Positions 33,840 through 47,376 of a stretch of 64,000 nt of DNA are shown piece after piece. Both the position numbers and the translations under genes were made by a program. Under the pieces are notes generated by a model. It ran no database searches. It was not told the DNA's origin and worked only from the letters and a program-made list of their open reading frames with translations. Position 1 is the stretch's first letter; each line of letters starts with the position of its first letter. The stretch comes from Serripes groenlandicus (Eukaryota; Mollusca; Bivalvia; Cardiida; Cardiidae). The stretch spans positions 17,501,489 through 17,565,488 of the forward strand of contig JASEVX010000003.1 of the NCBI GenBank assembly GCA_031761405.1. Direction: 5' to 3'.

Positions 33840-33970
33840 TATTGCGTGACAGAGTGTTACACAATGTGTACAGAACGCTCAGATACAAGTTGAACAATTA
33901 CGTAATCATTATTTGCTGACGTAAATAATGACGTATCAATGAATGTTTTAACAGTGTCCGTGTCACTATA
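33840..33970 (-). promoter_or_regulatory. candidate promoter region of the B-box gene
   Basis: Three CRE/ATF-like sites are clustered: ATTACGTAATCA near 33898, TGACGTAAATAATGACGTAT at 33918-33937. The position upstream of the candidate leader exons fits a promoter, but no TATA box or start site can be fixed. Confidence 0.3.
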
Positions 33971-34199
33971 TATTGAAGGCGAACGAAGGGGATATTTATA
34001 GGGCTACACTAACATAACTTTGTCAGAAACAACATATAGCCATATTTTACATGTAGGCAGATAATGCATGCTCATCTGTGTTGACTCTGCATAAAGGCAA
34101 CACGAACCCTGATCAAGAGATGAGCATACTTTAAGCTGACTTTACACACATATATAAGAATGTGGTCGGTGCTCTACTCGGAGAACTGTAAAATTTAAT

Positions 34200-34569
34200 A
34201 TAAATCCGCACATCAATTTTTTTTTTGGAAGTGTAAAGCTAAGATCGGCATTCACTAGAATAGTTTTTTTAAAGGTGTAAAGATTAATATTGGTCCGCAT
34301 ATCAATGTTCCTTTTAAAGTGTGAAGATAAAGATCGGAGATCATATCAATGGTATTTTTTAAATGTCAATACGAAGATCAGCCCGCATATCTAAAGTTTT
34401 TTTTAGAATTCAAAAATGAAGATCAGACCTCACCGTCACGTCAATGATATTTTAAAATGTAAATATATGAAGATCGGCCCGCACATCAATGGTATTTCAA
34501 AATGTAAATATGAAGATCGACATGTACATCAATGGTATTTTTAGAATGTAAATATGAAGATCAGCCCGC

Positions 34570-34614
<45 letters not shown>

Positions 34615-37600
34615 AGTACAAAGATCAGCTCGCACATCATGGTATTTTTTAAAAGTAAAAACGAAGATCAGCCTGCACATCAATGGTACATTTTAAATGT
34701 AAAAACGGAGATCAGCATGCACATCAATGATATTTTTTAAATGTAAAATGAAGATCAGCAATTATATCAATGGTATTTTTTAAATGTAAATATGAAGATC
34801 AGTATTCACAGCAATGGTTTTCTTCAAAATGAAAATACAAAGATCAGCCCGCACATCTATGGTATTTTTTAAAATGTAAATACGAAGATCAGCATGCACG
34901 TCAATGTTATTTCTTTAAATGTAAATATGAAGTTCAGACCTCACGTCAATGATAATTTAAAATGTATATATGAAGATCGGCCCACACATATTATGGTATT
35001 TTTAAAATTTAAATATGAAGATCAGCGAGCACGTCAATGGTATTTCTTTCAATGTAAATATGAAGATCAGACCTCACGTCAATGATATTTTAAAATGTAA
35101 ATATATGAAGATCGGCCCGCACATCAATGGTATTTCAAAATGTATATAGGTCGACATGTACATCAATGGTATTTTTAGAATGTAAATATGAAGATCAGCC
35201 CGCAATTTGATGGTATTTTTAATATGTAAATACAATGATCAACTCGCACATCATGGGTTTTTTTTAAATGTAAAAACGAAGATCAGCCTGCACATCAATG
35301 GTACATTTTAAATGTAAAAACCGAGATCAGCATGCACATCAATGATATTTTTTAAATGTAAAAATGAAGATCAGCATGCACATCAATGGTATTTCTTTCA
35401 ATGTAAATATGAAGATCAGACCTCACGTCAATGATATTTTAAAATGTAAATATATGAAGATCGGCCCGCACATCAATGGTATTTCAAAATGTATATAGGT
35501 CGACATGTACATCAATGGTATTTTTAGAATGTAAATATGAAGATCAGCCCGCAATTTGATGGTATTTTTAATATGTAAATACAATGATCAACTCGCACAT
35601 CATGGTTTTTTTTTAAATGTAAAAACGAAGATCAGCCTGCACATCAATGGTACATTTTAAATGTAAAAACGGAGATCAGCATGCACATCAATGGTATTTC
35701 TTTCAATGTAAATATGAAGATCAGCATTCACATCAATGGTTTTCTTTAAAATGTAAATACGAAGATCAGCCCAACATATTATGGTATTTTTAAAATGTAA
35801 ATACAAAGATCAGCATGCACGTCAATGGTATTTCTTTCAATGTAAATATGAAGATCAGACCTCACGTCAATGGTATTTTTTAAATGTAAAAACGCGAAGA
35901 TCAGCATGCACATAAATGGTACGTTTTAAATGTAAATATGAAGATCAGCATTCACAGCATTTCTTCAAAATGTAAATACAAAGATCAGCCCGCACATCTA
36001 TGGTATTTTTTAAAATGTAAATACGAAGATCAGCATGCACGTCAATGTTATTTCTTTTAATGTAAATATGAAGATCAGACCTCAAGTCAATGATATTTTA
36101 AAATGTAAATATGAAGATCGGCCCGTGTGTCAATGATATTTCAAAATGTATATATGAGGATCGACCCGCACATCAATGGTATTATTAAATGTAAATATGA
36201 AGATCGACCCGCACATCAATGGTATTATTAAATGTAAATATGAAGATCGACCCGCACATCAATGGTATTATTAAATGTAAAAATGAAGATCGGCCCGCAC
36301 ATCAATGGTATTATTAAATGTAAATATGAAGATCGACCCGCACATCAATGGTATTATTAAATGTATATATGAAGATCGGCCCGCACATCAATGGTATTAT
36401 TAAATGTAAATATGAAGATCGGCCCGCACATCAATGGTATTATTAAATGTAAATAGTCAGATCATCATTTACATCAATGGTATTTTTAGAATGTAAATAT
36501 GAAGATCAGCCCGCACTTTGATGGTATTTTTAATATGTAAGTACAAAGATCAGCTTGCTCATCATGGTATTTCTTAAATAAAAACATGAAGATCAGGCCG
36601 CACATCAATGGTACATTTCAAAATGTAAATAGTCAGATCAACATGCTCGTCAATAGTATTTTTTAAATGTAAATATGAAGATCAGTCTACACATCTATGA
36701 TATTTTTTAGAATTTAAAAATGAAGATCATCCCGCACGTCAATGATTTTTTTTTTATATGTAAATATGAAGATCAGCCCGCAGGTCAATGGTATTTTAAA
36801 ATGTATATACAAAGATTGAACCGCACATAATGGCATTATAAAATGTAAATATAAAGATCGACTTGAACATTAATGGTATTATAAAATGTAAATATGAAGA
36901 TCGACCCGCACATCAATGGTATTATTAAATGTAAATATGAAGATCGACCCGCACATCAATGGTATTATTAAATGTAAATATGAAGATCAGCCCGCAGGTC
37001 AATTATATTTTAAAATGTATATACAAAGATTGAACCACACATAATGGCATTATAAAATGTAAATATGAAGATCGACTCGCACATCAATGGTATTTTCAGA
37101 ATGTAAATATGAAGATCAGCCAGCACTTTGATGGTATTTTTAATATGTAAGTACAAAGATCAGCTCGCACATCATGGTATTTCTTAAATGAAAACATGAA
37201 GATCAGGCCACACATCAATGGTATTATTAAATGTAAATATGAAGATCGGCCTGCACATCAATGGTATTATAAAATGTAAATATGAAGATCGACCCGCACA
37301 TCAATGGTATTTTAACATGTAAATAGTCAGATAAACCTGCACTTCAATGGTATTATTAAATGTGAATATGAAGATCGACTCGCACATCAATGGTATTATT
37401 AAATGTAAATATGAAGATCGACTCGCACATCAATGGTATTATTTAATGTATATATGAAGATCGACTCGCACATCAATTTTATTATTAAATGTAAATATGA
37501 AGATCGACTCGCACATCAATGGTATTATTAAATGTATATATGAAGATCGACTCGCACAGCAATGGTATTATTAAATGTATAAATATTAAGATCGACTCGC

Positions 37601-40600
37601 ACATCAATGGTATTATTAAATGTAAATATGAAGATCGACTCGCACATCAATGGTATTATTTAATGTATATATGAAGATCGACTCGCACATCAATTTTATT
37701 ATTAAATGTAAATATGAAGATCGACTCGCACATCAATGGTATTATTAAATGTATATATGAAGATCGACTCGCACATCAATGGTATTATTAAATGTAAATA
37801 TGAAGATCGACTCGCACATCAATGGTATTATTTAATGTAAATATGAAGATCGACTCGCACATCAATGGTATTATAAAATGTAAATATGAAGATCGACTCG
37901 CACACCAATGGTATTATTAATTGTATATATGAAGATCAACTCGCACATCAATGGTATTATTAAATGTATATATGAAGATCGACTCGCACATCAATGGTAT
38001 TATTAAATGTATATATGAAGATCGACTCGCACATCAATTTTATTATTAAATGTAAATATGAAGATCGACTCGCACATCAATGGTATTATTAAATGTAAAT
38101 ATGAAGATCGACTCGCACATCATTGGTATTATTAAATGTAAATATGAAGATCGACTCGCACATCAATGGTATTATTAAATGTGAATATGAAGATCGACTC
38201 GCACATCAATGGTATTATAAAATGTAAATATGAAGATCGACTCGCACATCAATGGTATTATTAAATGTATATATGAAGATCGACTAGCACATCAATGGTA
38301 TTATTAAATGTATATATGAAGATCGACTCGCACATCAATGGTATTATTAAATGTAAATATGAAGATCGACTTGCACATCAATGGTATTATTAAATGTAAA
38401 TATGAAGATCGACCTGCAAATCAATGTTATTTCAACATGTAAATAGTCAGATCAACATGTACATCAATGGTATTATTAAATGTAAATATGAAGATCCACT
38501 CGCACATCAATTTTATTATTAAATGTAAATATGAAGATCGACTCGCACATCAATGGTATTATTTAATGTATATATGAAGATCGACTCGCACATCAATTTT
38601 ATTATTAAATGTAAATATGAAGATCGACTCGCACATCAATGGTATTATTAAATGTATATATGAAGATCGACTCGCACATCAATGGTATTATTAAATGTAA
38701 ATATGAAGATCGACTCGCACATCAATGGTATTATTTAATGTAAATATGAAGATCGACTCGCACATCAATGGTATTATAAAATGTAAATATGAAGATCGAC
38801 TCGCACACCAATGGTATTATTAATTGTATATATGAAGATCAACTCGCACATCAATGGTATTATTAAATGTATATATGAAGATCGACTCGCACATCAATGG
38901 TATTATTAAATGTATATATGAAGATCGACTCACACATCAATTTTATTATTAAATGTAAATATGAAGATCGACTCGCACATCAATGGTATTATTAAATGTA
39001 AATATGAAGATCGACTCGCACATCATTGGTATTATTAAATGTAAATATGAAGATCGACTCGCACATCAATGGTATTATAAAATGTAAATATGAAGATCGA
39101 CTCGCACATCAATGGTATTATTAAATGTATATATGAAGATCGACTAGCACATCAATGGTATTATTAAATGTATATATGAAGATCGACTCGCACATCAATG
39201 GTATTATTAAATGTAAATATGAAGATCGACTCGCACATCAATGGTATTATTAAATGTAAATATGAAGATCGACCTGCAAATCAATGTTATTTCAACATGT
39301 AAATAGTCAGATCAACATGTACATCAATGGTATTATTAAATGTAAATATGAAGATCCACTCGCACATCAATTTTATTATTAAATGTAAATATGAAGATCG
39401 ACTCGCACATCAATGGTATTATAAAATGTAAATATGAAGATCGACCCGCACATCAATGGTATTATTAAATGTATATATGAAGATCGGCCCGCACATCAAT
39501 GGTATTATTAAATGTAAATATGAAGATCGGCCCACACATCAATGGTATTATTAAATGTAAATAGTCAGATCATCATTTACATCAATGGTATTTTTAGAAT
39601 GTAAATATGAAGATCAGCCCATACTTTGATGGTATTTTTAATATGTAAGTACAAAGATCAGCTTGCTCATCATGGTATTTCTTAAATAAAAACATGAAGA
39701 TCAGGCCGCACATCAATGGTACATTTCAAAATGTAAATAGTCAGATCAACATGCTCGTCAATAGTATTTTTTAAATGTAAATATGAAGATCAGTCTACAC
39801 ATCTATGATATTTTTTAGAATTTAAAAATGAAGATCATCCCGCACGTCAATGATTTTTTTTTTATATGTAAATATGAAGATCAGCCCGCAGGTCAATGGT
39901 ATTTTAAAATGTATATACAAAGATTGAACCGCACATAATGGCATTATAAAATGTAAATATAAAGATCGACTTGAACATCAATGGTATTATAAAATGTAAA
40001 TATGAAGATCGACCCGCACATCAATGGTATTATTAAATGTAAATATGAAGATCGACTCGCACATCAATGGTATTATTAAATGTATATATGAAGATCGACT
40101 CGCACATCAATGGTATTATAAAATGTAAATATGAAGATCGACTCGCACATCAATGGTATTATTAAATGTATATATGAAGATCGACTCGCACATCAATTTT
40201 ATTATTAAATTTAAATATGAAGATCGACTCGCACATCAATGGTATTATTAAATGTATATATGAAGATCGACTCGCACATCAATGTTATCATTAAATGTAA
40301 ATATGAAGATCGACTCGCACATCAATGGTATTATTAAATGTAAATATGAAGATCGACTCGCGCATCAATGGTATTATAAAATGTAAATATGAAGATCGAC
40401 TCGCACATCAATGGTATTATTAAATGTAAAAATGAAGATTGACTCGCACATCAATGGTACTTCAACATGTAAATAGTCATATCAACATGAACGTCAATGG
40501 TGTTTTTAAAATGTTAAAATGAAGATCGACATGCACCTCGATGGTTGTTTTAAAATATAAATATGCAGATCGACATGCACATCAACAGTATTTTTTAAAT

Positions 40601-40700
40601 GTAAATATAAAAATGACCCTGCACATCTAAGGTATTTTTATAATGTTAATATAAAGATCAGCCTGCACATCTACGGTATTTGTAAATACAACATGCACAT
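34200..40700 (+). repeat. 43-bp satellite array, about 150 units, with higher-order structure
   Basis: The common unit is 43 bp: ATCAATGGTATTATTAAATG, TAAATATGAAGATCGACTCG, CAC. The left part (34200-36150) is diverged, with longer T-runs and 'GATCAGCCCGCACATC' variants; the centre (37330-39300) is highly uniform. A landmark unit (AAATAGTCAGATCAACATGT) recurs at 38441 and 39301, exactly 860 bp or 20 units apart. A second block, with AAATAGTCAGATCATCATTT, recurs about 3.1 kb apart near 36450 and 39560. A (TA)n run lies at 34573-34611. Short open frames in the array are artefacts. Confidence 0.95.
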
Positions 40701-41119
40701 CAACGAGAGAAGATCAAATATGTCGATATTATTTTGACAATTTTGATATTAAAATTGTAGAAGACGAATTTCATGTATTCTTTAAATGTTTTAAATACAG
40801 ACAAGGAAGACAATTATATATTTATGCATGGTGTACTGGAGACAGGATTTCTAGAATTTTGTAAATCTTATGCAAAAGTTAAAAAATGACAAAATAAAAA
40901 AAAATAGTTTTTTTCGTTAATGAAATAACGAAACACAAAGATAAACAATAATCTTAAATTATATTTATATAAGAATACACAACTCAAAAATGAGAACTTT
41001 ACTACTCGCTCTGGACTTTACAACCGCCCTGTTGTCGGCGTCCAGTTAATTTTTTAGGGCAAGCTGGCATTTTCATTTATAACTACAATACCCTTCATTT
41101 AAATCCCTTCATACTTCAT
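40701..41119. other. single-copy gap between satellite parts
   Basis: AT-rich sequence without satellite units, a gene or a recognisable element. Confidence 0.4.
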
Positions 41120-41830
41120 GCAATGAATATGAAGATATGCATGCACATCAATAGTAGTTATGCAGATCAGTGGTATATTTCAAATGTAAATATGAAGATC
41201 TCTATACTCATCAATGATATTTTTGAAATGGAAAGATCGGCACTAACATCAATGATATTTAAAAAAATGTTAAGATCGGCTCGCATATCAAATATATTTT
41301 TTTAAAGTTTAAGAACAGTTTAAGATCAGCACGTACATCAATGATCATTTGAAATGTAAAGATTGGCAGCACATCAAATAGATCATTGGTGTGCAAGCCA
41401 ATCTTACCCTTTCTAAAATACCATTGGTCTGTGGGTCGATCTTCACAATAAAATAATATCATTGATGTGCTCTCAGATCTTGAAATTTACATTTCAAAAT
41501 AATCATTGATAAAACGTAGAATGCCAAATTTTACATTTTAAAAATATCATTAGTGTGCTGGCCGATATTTTCATTTTAAAACTATCAGAGGTGTGCAGGC
41601 CGATCTTTACATTAAAACAATATCATTGATGTGCTGGCAGATCTTGAAATTTACATTTCAAACAATCATTGATATGCGGACCGATCTTTACATTTAAAAA
41701 ATAATTATTGTTTAGCGGGCATCATTGGTGTGCGGACCGATCTTAAAAAAAATCTTGAAAATGTCATTGGTGTGCCGGCTGATCTTACCCTTTTAACAAT
41801 ATCATTGGTATGCTAGCCAAATATTTCGCG
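41120..41830. repeat. diverged satellite edge with orientation switch near 41370
   Basis: Units up to about 41370 read in the same direction as the main array (GATCAGCACGTACATCAATG). From 41380 to 41820 they read in reverse (CATTGGTGTGC…CCGATCTTTACATTT). The units are strongly diverged. An inversion or an opposed expansion must have occurred at the switch. Confidence 0.85.
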
Positions 41831-43275
41831 GATTGACAAACAGGAACTTCAGATGACCTTATGGACCAACCGGTATACCCGGAACTTATCTGTTTGTGTC
41901 AGCCGGCGTAGCTAGAAGTCAGTTTTATGTCTGAATAGCCTAAACCTCAGCAGCCGGAAAATATATATTATATTATGAATGTTTGTCCGTAAGCGCGCTA
42001 AATTAGCTTCGTTTGGCATTAGCTGCCTGTCCGTAGAATTGTACATGGAGCGATTATGCACCCACCCTGTTTGAGACTTTTTAGGCAACCTGACACTTGC
42101 AAGATGCAAGTATTCCATGCCGGCTTCTAGATGCATACTGTGCCGTTTCATCAAAATGCGGAATAGTAAAGGGTGAATACATCGTTCAGTCTAATGCACT
42201 CGCACAAAGTTGAACAAGATACTTTCGTGAAACAGATAATACAAGCATTACCGTCGGTACCGTGTCTTCATATTTAAGAATACAGTGGACTAAATGATGA
42301 ATTCAGATGTACGAGGTCAATTGCTTTTCGCAGTGACCGTCCTCAAAAGTTTAATGTGGGATGTGAAGCAGGTCCGCAGACTAACTCCGGTTTAACGTTG
42401 TCAACATAATTACATAGACGTTTACATGTTAAGCACGCCACGTCTAAGTTCATGGTTATATTGAATCAATCAAAATTAAAACATGACTTATAAAATCATG
42501 TTCGCTACGTCTAAAATAATGTTTAAATTGAATCAATATAATAAAAACATGACTTTAAAAATTTATGTACGGGTCGCATAATTACCTAATAAAGTAAAAT
42601 GTAATACGTATTTTAAGGCAACTTACCAAAATTCCTGCTGTTGATAAATAAATATATATTTCCTGTCTCATTCACGCTTTCTTTTTACACTTTAAAATAT
42701 ACGTCAGGCCTTTGTGGAAGTTTAAAGTCGACTGGCGGGCCTTAATAATTATGCTCATATGATCCAGAAGTCACGTGGTACATTTCCTTATAAGGTATAA
42801 TGCACCATAGAAACCGTGATATAAACAGATTTAACCTTTTACACTATATCGGTAATTTTCCATCGTATGCTCTGAACAAATATTAATGCGAACGTTATAG
42901 TTAAATAACGTGTTTAAAATTCGTTTAATAGAAATGAGAAATGTCAAAGTTCAGACTTATTTCCTTTTCCAATAATGTTGTCATCTTTGTCAAGGGTAAT
43001 ACTCAAAAACAAGTAGTTATATACTGCTCAGTTGGTAACGTCACTTAGCTATCAACCCCAACGTTTGCAATCTGAAACGAGTTTTCTTGTGCAAAAGTTA
43101 AACACGTTATGAGTGAATTCTCCTTTTGCCACTATACACTCGTCGCTTTTATAAGTAAACCTTTATTACTAGAGATGAGTCATGTCTTTGTGATTGTGGT
43201 CTCAAGATCGTTTACTGCGAATGTATTGTATGTTATAAAGGTGTTCGGTTGTTATAAACGCTCTAACAGAAATAA
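41831..43275. other. no gene recognised
   Basis: An open frame at 41912-42154 (minus, 80 codons) has no recognisable family. A worn family M MITE piece may be present near 43090-43215 (GTGCAAAAGTTAAACACG, ATTCTCCTTTTGCCACTATA). Confidence 0.35.
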
Positions 43276-44305
43276 CAAGAGAAAGTTGATGCAAGGCATC
43301 AATGTCGCCGGAAAAGACTGCATTGATTTATTTATGTATTCTTGACTTTCCTTAGTCTATTCAAACATTAGGAACGTTGAAATGAAAACATTTGCTTATA
43401 AATTTTATATACATACCTATACATTAGGGTATCTATAAAAAATTAACGAAATGTGTACACATTTATCTTGGCTTAAATTTAATTTTGCTGTTGTTACTTA
43501 TTTAAATAATAGTATTCATTCATATAATTTCAATGTTTGTCAATCTTATTCGAATCACAAGGTAAATATCCTGGTATTGCTTTAAAGGGAGGTAATTTGA
43601 AGAAAACAAAAGTCTTCAAAAGGAGAAATATATCAGCATTACCGTCTACAGTTTAAATTGTTCTATTGTTTGTGGATTTAAAAATGTTCTTTTTTTCTTA
43701 TTTCTACATGTACAACGAAATATTACGGCTTCTCTTTGACGCTTTGCGTCAAACATTCGTCTTGTACTTTTCTAAAATAAAATAATATCACTCGCTTTTT
43801 CATATCGAAATGCGCATGCGCGAAAATCGATGTTAAAGGTCACGAAACTACACAACAGAATAGGGTCTATATTTAGCTTAGAAACAGTATTCATGGATTA
43901 ACATTATTAAATGAATTCTACACAAATCAAGACATCTCTTTGAACATGAAAACAACATTTAGTAAGTTAAAATTGCTATTAAAAGGAGAATCCGAAATTG
44001 ACCTCAATGATGACACATAAGAGTCTGCATTAGGGGGTGTTGGTTCACGTCTTGAAGGGACCACTTTTGTCTTCGTAAATAAGACAAAAAACTTAAATGC
44101 GAGTGAAATAAAAAAAACTGCAAACATTAAAAAATCGGAATATTTATTTCATTTTACATGTGTCATTTATTAGTGTTCGTAAACAACCACAATTGTAATA
44201 TGTTCAAATCATCTAGATTTGTTTCTTTCTAATAATAAGCCGCCCTCCCATGTGATTTCCGAAAAGCTATTAAAAATAGAAGTCGCGGGCTTCTGCCCGG
44301 CGACT
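43276..44305 (-). mobile_element. HINE, AGTCGCC type, copy 1
   Basis: Read on the minus strand it starts AGTCGCCGGGCAGAAGCCCG after TT. It ends with CCGGCGACA, the hairpin TTGATGC-CTT-GCATCAA, CTTTCTCTTG and TT. A near-identical copy is at 55352-56372. It has no tandem core, and a 65-66-codon minus frame (KTKVVPSRREPTPPNADSYV) is shared by both copies, but only because the copies are alike. Confidence 0.85.
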
Positions 44306-44324
44306 AATAAATAAGTAAATTTAA

Positions 44325-44480
44325 TTGGTTGGTTTTTAACGTCGTTTTCAACGATATTTCAGTCACGGCGGCAAATATACCTAACGTGTACTCCCTTTTT
44401 CGTTTATTTTTTATTTTACCAGTATTTCATACAACATGCTTTCTAAGCAACCTGCTTCTTTCACACATACATGTAGCTTA
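44325..44480 (-). mobile_element. SINE 3' fragment
   Basis: GGTTTTTAACGTCGTTTTCA and CAGTCACGGCGGC match, in reverse, the 3' tail shared with the SINEs at 17167 and 57003. The tRNA-like head is missing. Confidence 0.5.
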
Positions 44481-45231
44481 TTTTAGCATATTGGTAATCG
44501 AACGTGTATTGTAAAGGAAGTTGTTTATATATTTATGAAATGCAGCATACATGTATCTGCACTGCTTCCGACACCCTGTATCGTTACTCACGACAAACGC
44601 TTCTTTTGAGAGAAACGAAGTGAGTTCTCACGGCAAATAAACAACACTTACAAGCTAGGGTTTTTGGGAAATTTGTTTTGACACCGGTGTCTTTTGTTTG
44701 GATAGTTGTTAAGACTCATTTTAGTAGGACAAAGGGAAACCTTTAATAAAATGCTCTCAAGAAGGACCCTTATTGTTATTGCTTCACCTGTTGGTACAGT
44801 TAAAAGGCACATAAGTGTAGTTAAAATTGATTAAAATTATATTACGGTTGTTTGCTTTCAGGTGACTGTAGACAGCTCAAATGACTACAACTAATCATAC
44901 GTAAATGAAGTATTCTCTTATTAACCGTGCCCAGTTTGAGATCTTTCTTATCGCTCCGCTTATTTATTTTTTCGTCTGAAAGTTTAGCCTTTTGTTTATG
45001 GAGATCTTCAATACCGTTCTTAAAATATTTTAAAAATCCATATTAATAATTCTACATGTGGTGATTAGTCATGGTTATACCCATGGTATGAGCAGAGTTA
45101 AATCTTACTCAGGATATTTTACACTTACAATAATCACATGTATACATACACGTTACCATCCGTCAAACGACCATCTGATAGTTTCCTACATTTTGAAAAT
45201 ACAATTTATACGTGTAGACAATCAACATTTA
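44481..45231. other. no gene recognised
   Basis: AT-rich sequence with no supported coding frame or element end. Confidence 0.4.
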
Positions 45232-45945
45232 GGAGCCGGACAAAAGCTCCCATGGACAAAAGCTCTCATGCTATGTTTGACAGGGTGGACAAAAGCTCCC
45301 ACATCATTTAGACAGGGTGGACAAAAGCTCCCACATAATTTAAACAGGGTGGACAAAAGCTCCAACATCAATCGTTGAAACCGAAAACCTCCAATATCAT
45401 CATGGAATAGAGCGATGTATACTATGTACACAACTTGTAGAAGGACAGAACACTGTTAGTGAATTTCTTTGTGTTGTCGGACAATGTATAAGATTTAAGT
45501 AAATAGCTGTGCCAATGGCAATTACCAGACTGTGTGTTGTTTGAATATGTATCATGAACTACTTCGAAAGCAGTTTTGTTTGTATATATTATATAGGTAT
45601 ATCCACTTTTCATTGTTTTATTATCATGATGTGCTATATGTTTTACCCTAGTAGTTACCATATGTTATGTGTTGTGTGCTATAATGCTATAATGAAAACA
45701 TTCAATAAGAAGTAAATGTACTCAACATCTTTACTGTCTGTCACCTAATGACAACGACTAGGATGGCTCATCAATATGGGAACCTTTGTCCACCCTGTCA
45801 AAATGATATGGGACCCTTTGTCCACCATGTCAAAAAATAACGTGGGAGCTTTTGTCCACCCTGTTAAAATGATATGGGACCCTATGTCCACCCTGTCAAA
45901 AGTAGCATGGGAGCTTTTGTCCGTGGGAACTTTTGTCCTGTATTC
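45232..45945. mobile_element. non-autonomous Mutator-like element with modular TIRs
   Basis: The 10-bp direct repeat TCAACATTTA lies at 45222-45231 and 45946-45955. The left terminus is a series of GGACAAAAGCTCCCA modules (45238-45365), spaced with CAGGGT; the right terminus (45775-45940) is the same series inverted. The 400-bp centre has no coding frame. The target duplication length suits Mutator-like elements (8-11 bp). Confidence 0.85.
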
Positions 45946-46057
45946 TCAACATTTATGTAACGATTAACAATTGTTAAAATCAAAATGTGTCTTGAAAACA
46001 CTTCGTTAACAATTGAACGATACTCGTATTTTTGTAAACTATCAACCAATAATCAAA

Positions 46058-47165
46058 CAAGAGATGTTAGTCAACCTTGACCGTTGACCCGATGACCTCA
46101 AAATCAATAGGGGTCATCTTCTGGTCACCCCAACCTCCATGTCAAGTTTCATGGACATGGGTGCAGGCAATGTCGAGTTATCAATCGAACAAGCTTTTCG
46201 CGTTCAAGGTTAGTCAGTGACCTTGACATTTGACCTAAAAATCAATAGGTGTCATTATCTGGTCACCCCCAGCCTCCATGTTAAGTTTGAGGGGTGCAGG
46301 CAATGTCGAGTTATCAATTGGACAAGCTTTTCGCATTCAAGGTCACTGTGACCTTGACCTTTGGCCCGATGACCACAACATCAATAAGGGTCATCTACTG
46401 GTTATCCCCAGCCTCCATGGCAAGATTGAGGGCCAATGGTGCAGGCAATGTCGATTTATCACTCGGACAAGCTTTTCGCGTTCAAGGTCACTGGGATCTT
46501 GACCTTTGACCCGATGACCTGAAAATCAATAGGGGTCATCAACTGGTCACCCCCAGCCTTCATGTCAAGTTTGAGGGCCATGGGTGCAGGCAATGTCGAA
46601 TTATCACTCGGACAGGGTTTTCGCGTTCAAGGTCACTGCATGTGATCTTGACATTTTGACCCAATGACTTCAAAATCATTAGAGTTCATCTACTGGTCAC
46701 CCCCATCCTCCATGTCAAGTTTGAGGGCCGTGGGTGTAGGCAATGTCGAGTTATCATTCGGACAAGCTTTTTGTGTTAATGGTCACACTGACATTGACCT
46801 TTGGCCCGATGATCTCAAAATCAACAGAGGTCATCAACTGGTCACCTCCATCCTCCATGTCAAGTTTGACGGCCATGGGTGTAGGCAATGTCGAGTTATC
46901 ACTTGGACAAGCTTTTTATGTTAAATGTCACTGTGACCTTGACCTTTGACCCGATGACCTAAGTAGGGTTCAACTACTGGTTAGGCTCAGCCTCCATGTC
47001 AAGTTTGAGGACCATAGGTGTAGGCATTGTTGATTTATCACTCTGAGAAGCTTTGGTCTACCAACGGACCGACGGACCAGTATACTGACCGACCCACATA
47101 CCGACCAACCGACATACCGACCAACATGTGCAAAGCAATATACCCCTCTTCTTCGAAGGGGGCAT
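46058..47165 (-). mobile_element. HINE, ATGCCCCC type, reverse
   Basis: Read on the minus strand it starts ATGCCCCCTTCGAAGAAGAG and ends AACATCTCTTG then TTT. The core is about six tandem units near 150-160 bp with CAATGTCGAGTTATCA and TGACCTTTGACCCGATGACC blocks. The 3' hairpin is weak and the 5' flank is ATA rather than TT, so the ends have drifted. Confidence 0.8.
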
Positions 47166-47376
47166 TATAAAGGATAGAGTATGTCATCATGCACTGCAAT
47201 AGCTTCTAGATATGTGCACCGCCTATATCAGAATAGTATAACATGAGAGTTACATGATAGTATGTTATTGCGGCTGGGTATGTACCATGCTTTATTGAAA
47301 GTGTATGACTGTTCAACGGGGTTTACATTTTAATTATTTAAACTAATAAAACTAGAATTTATTAGGTGTACGTTTA

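Noticed and set aside
34200..40700. CRISPR-like array (regular short repeats)
   Set aside because: Units are head-to-tail with no unique spacers, the repeats vary along the array, and the window is plainly eukaryotic. It is a satellite.
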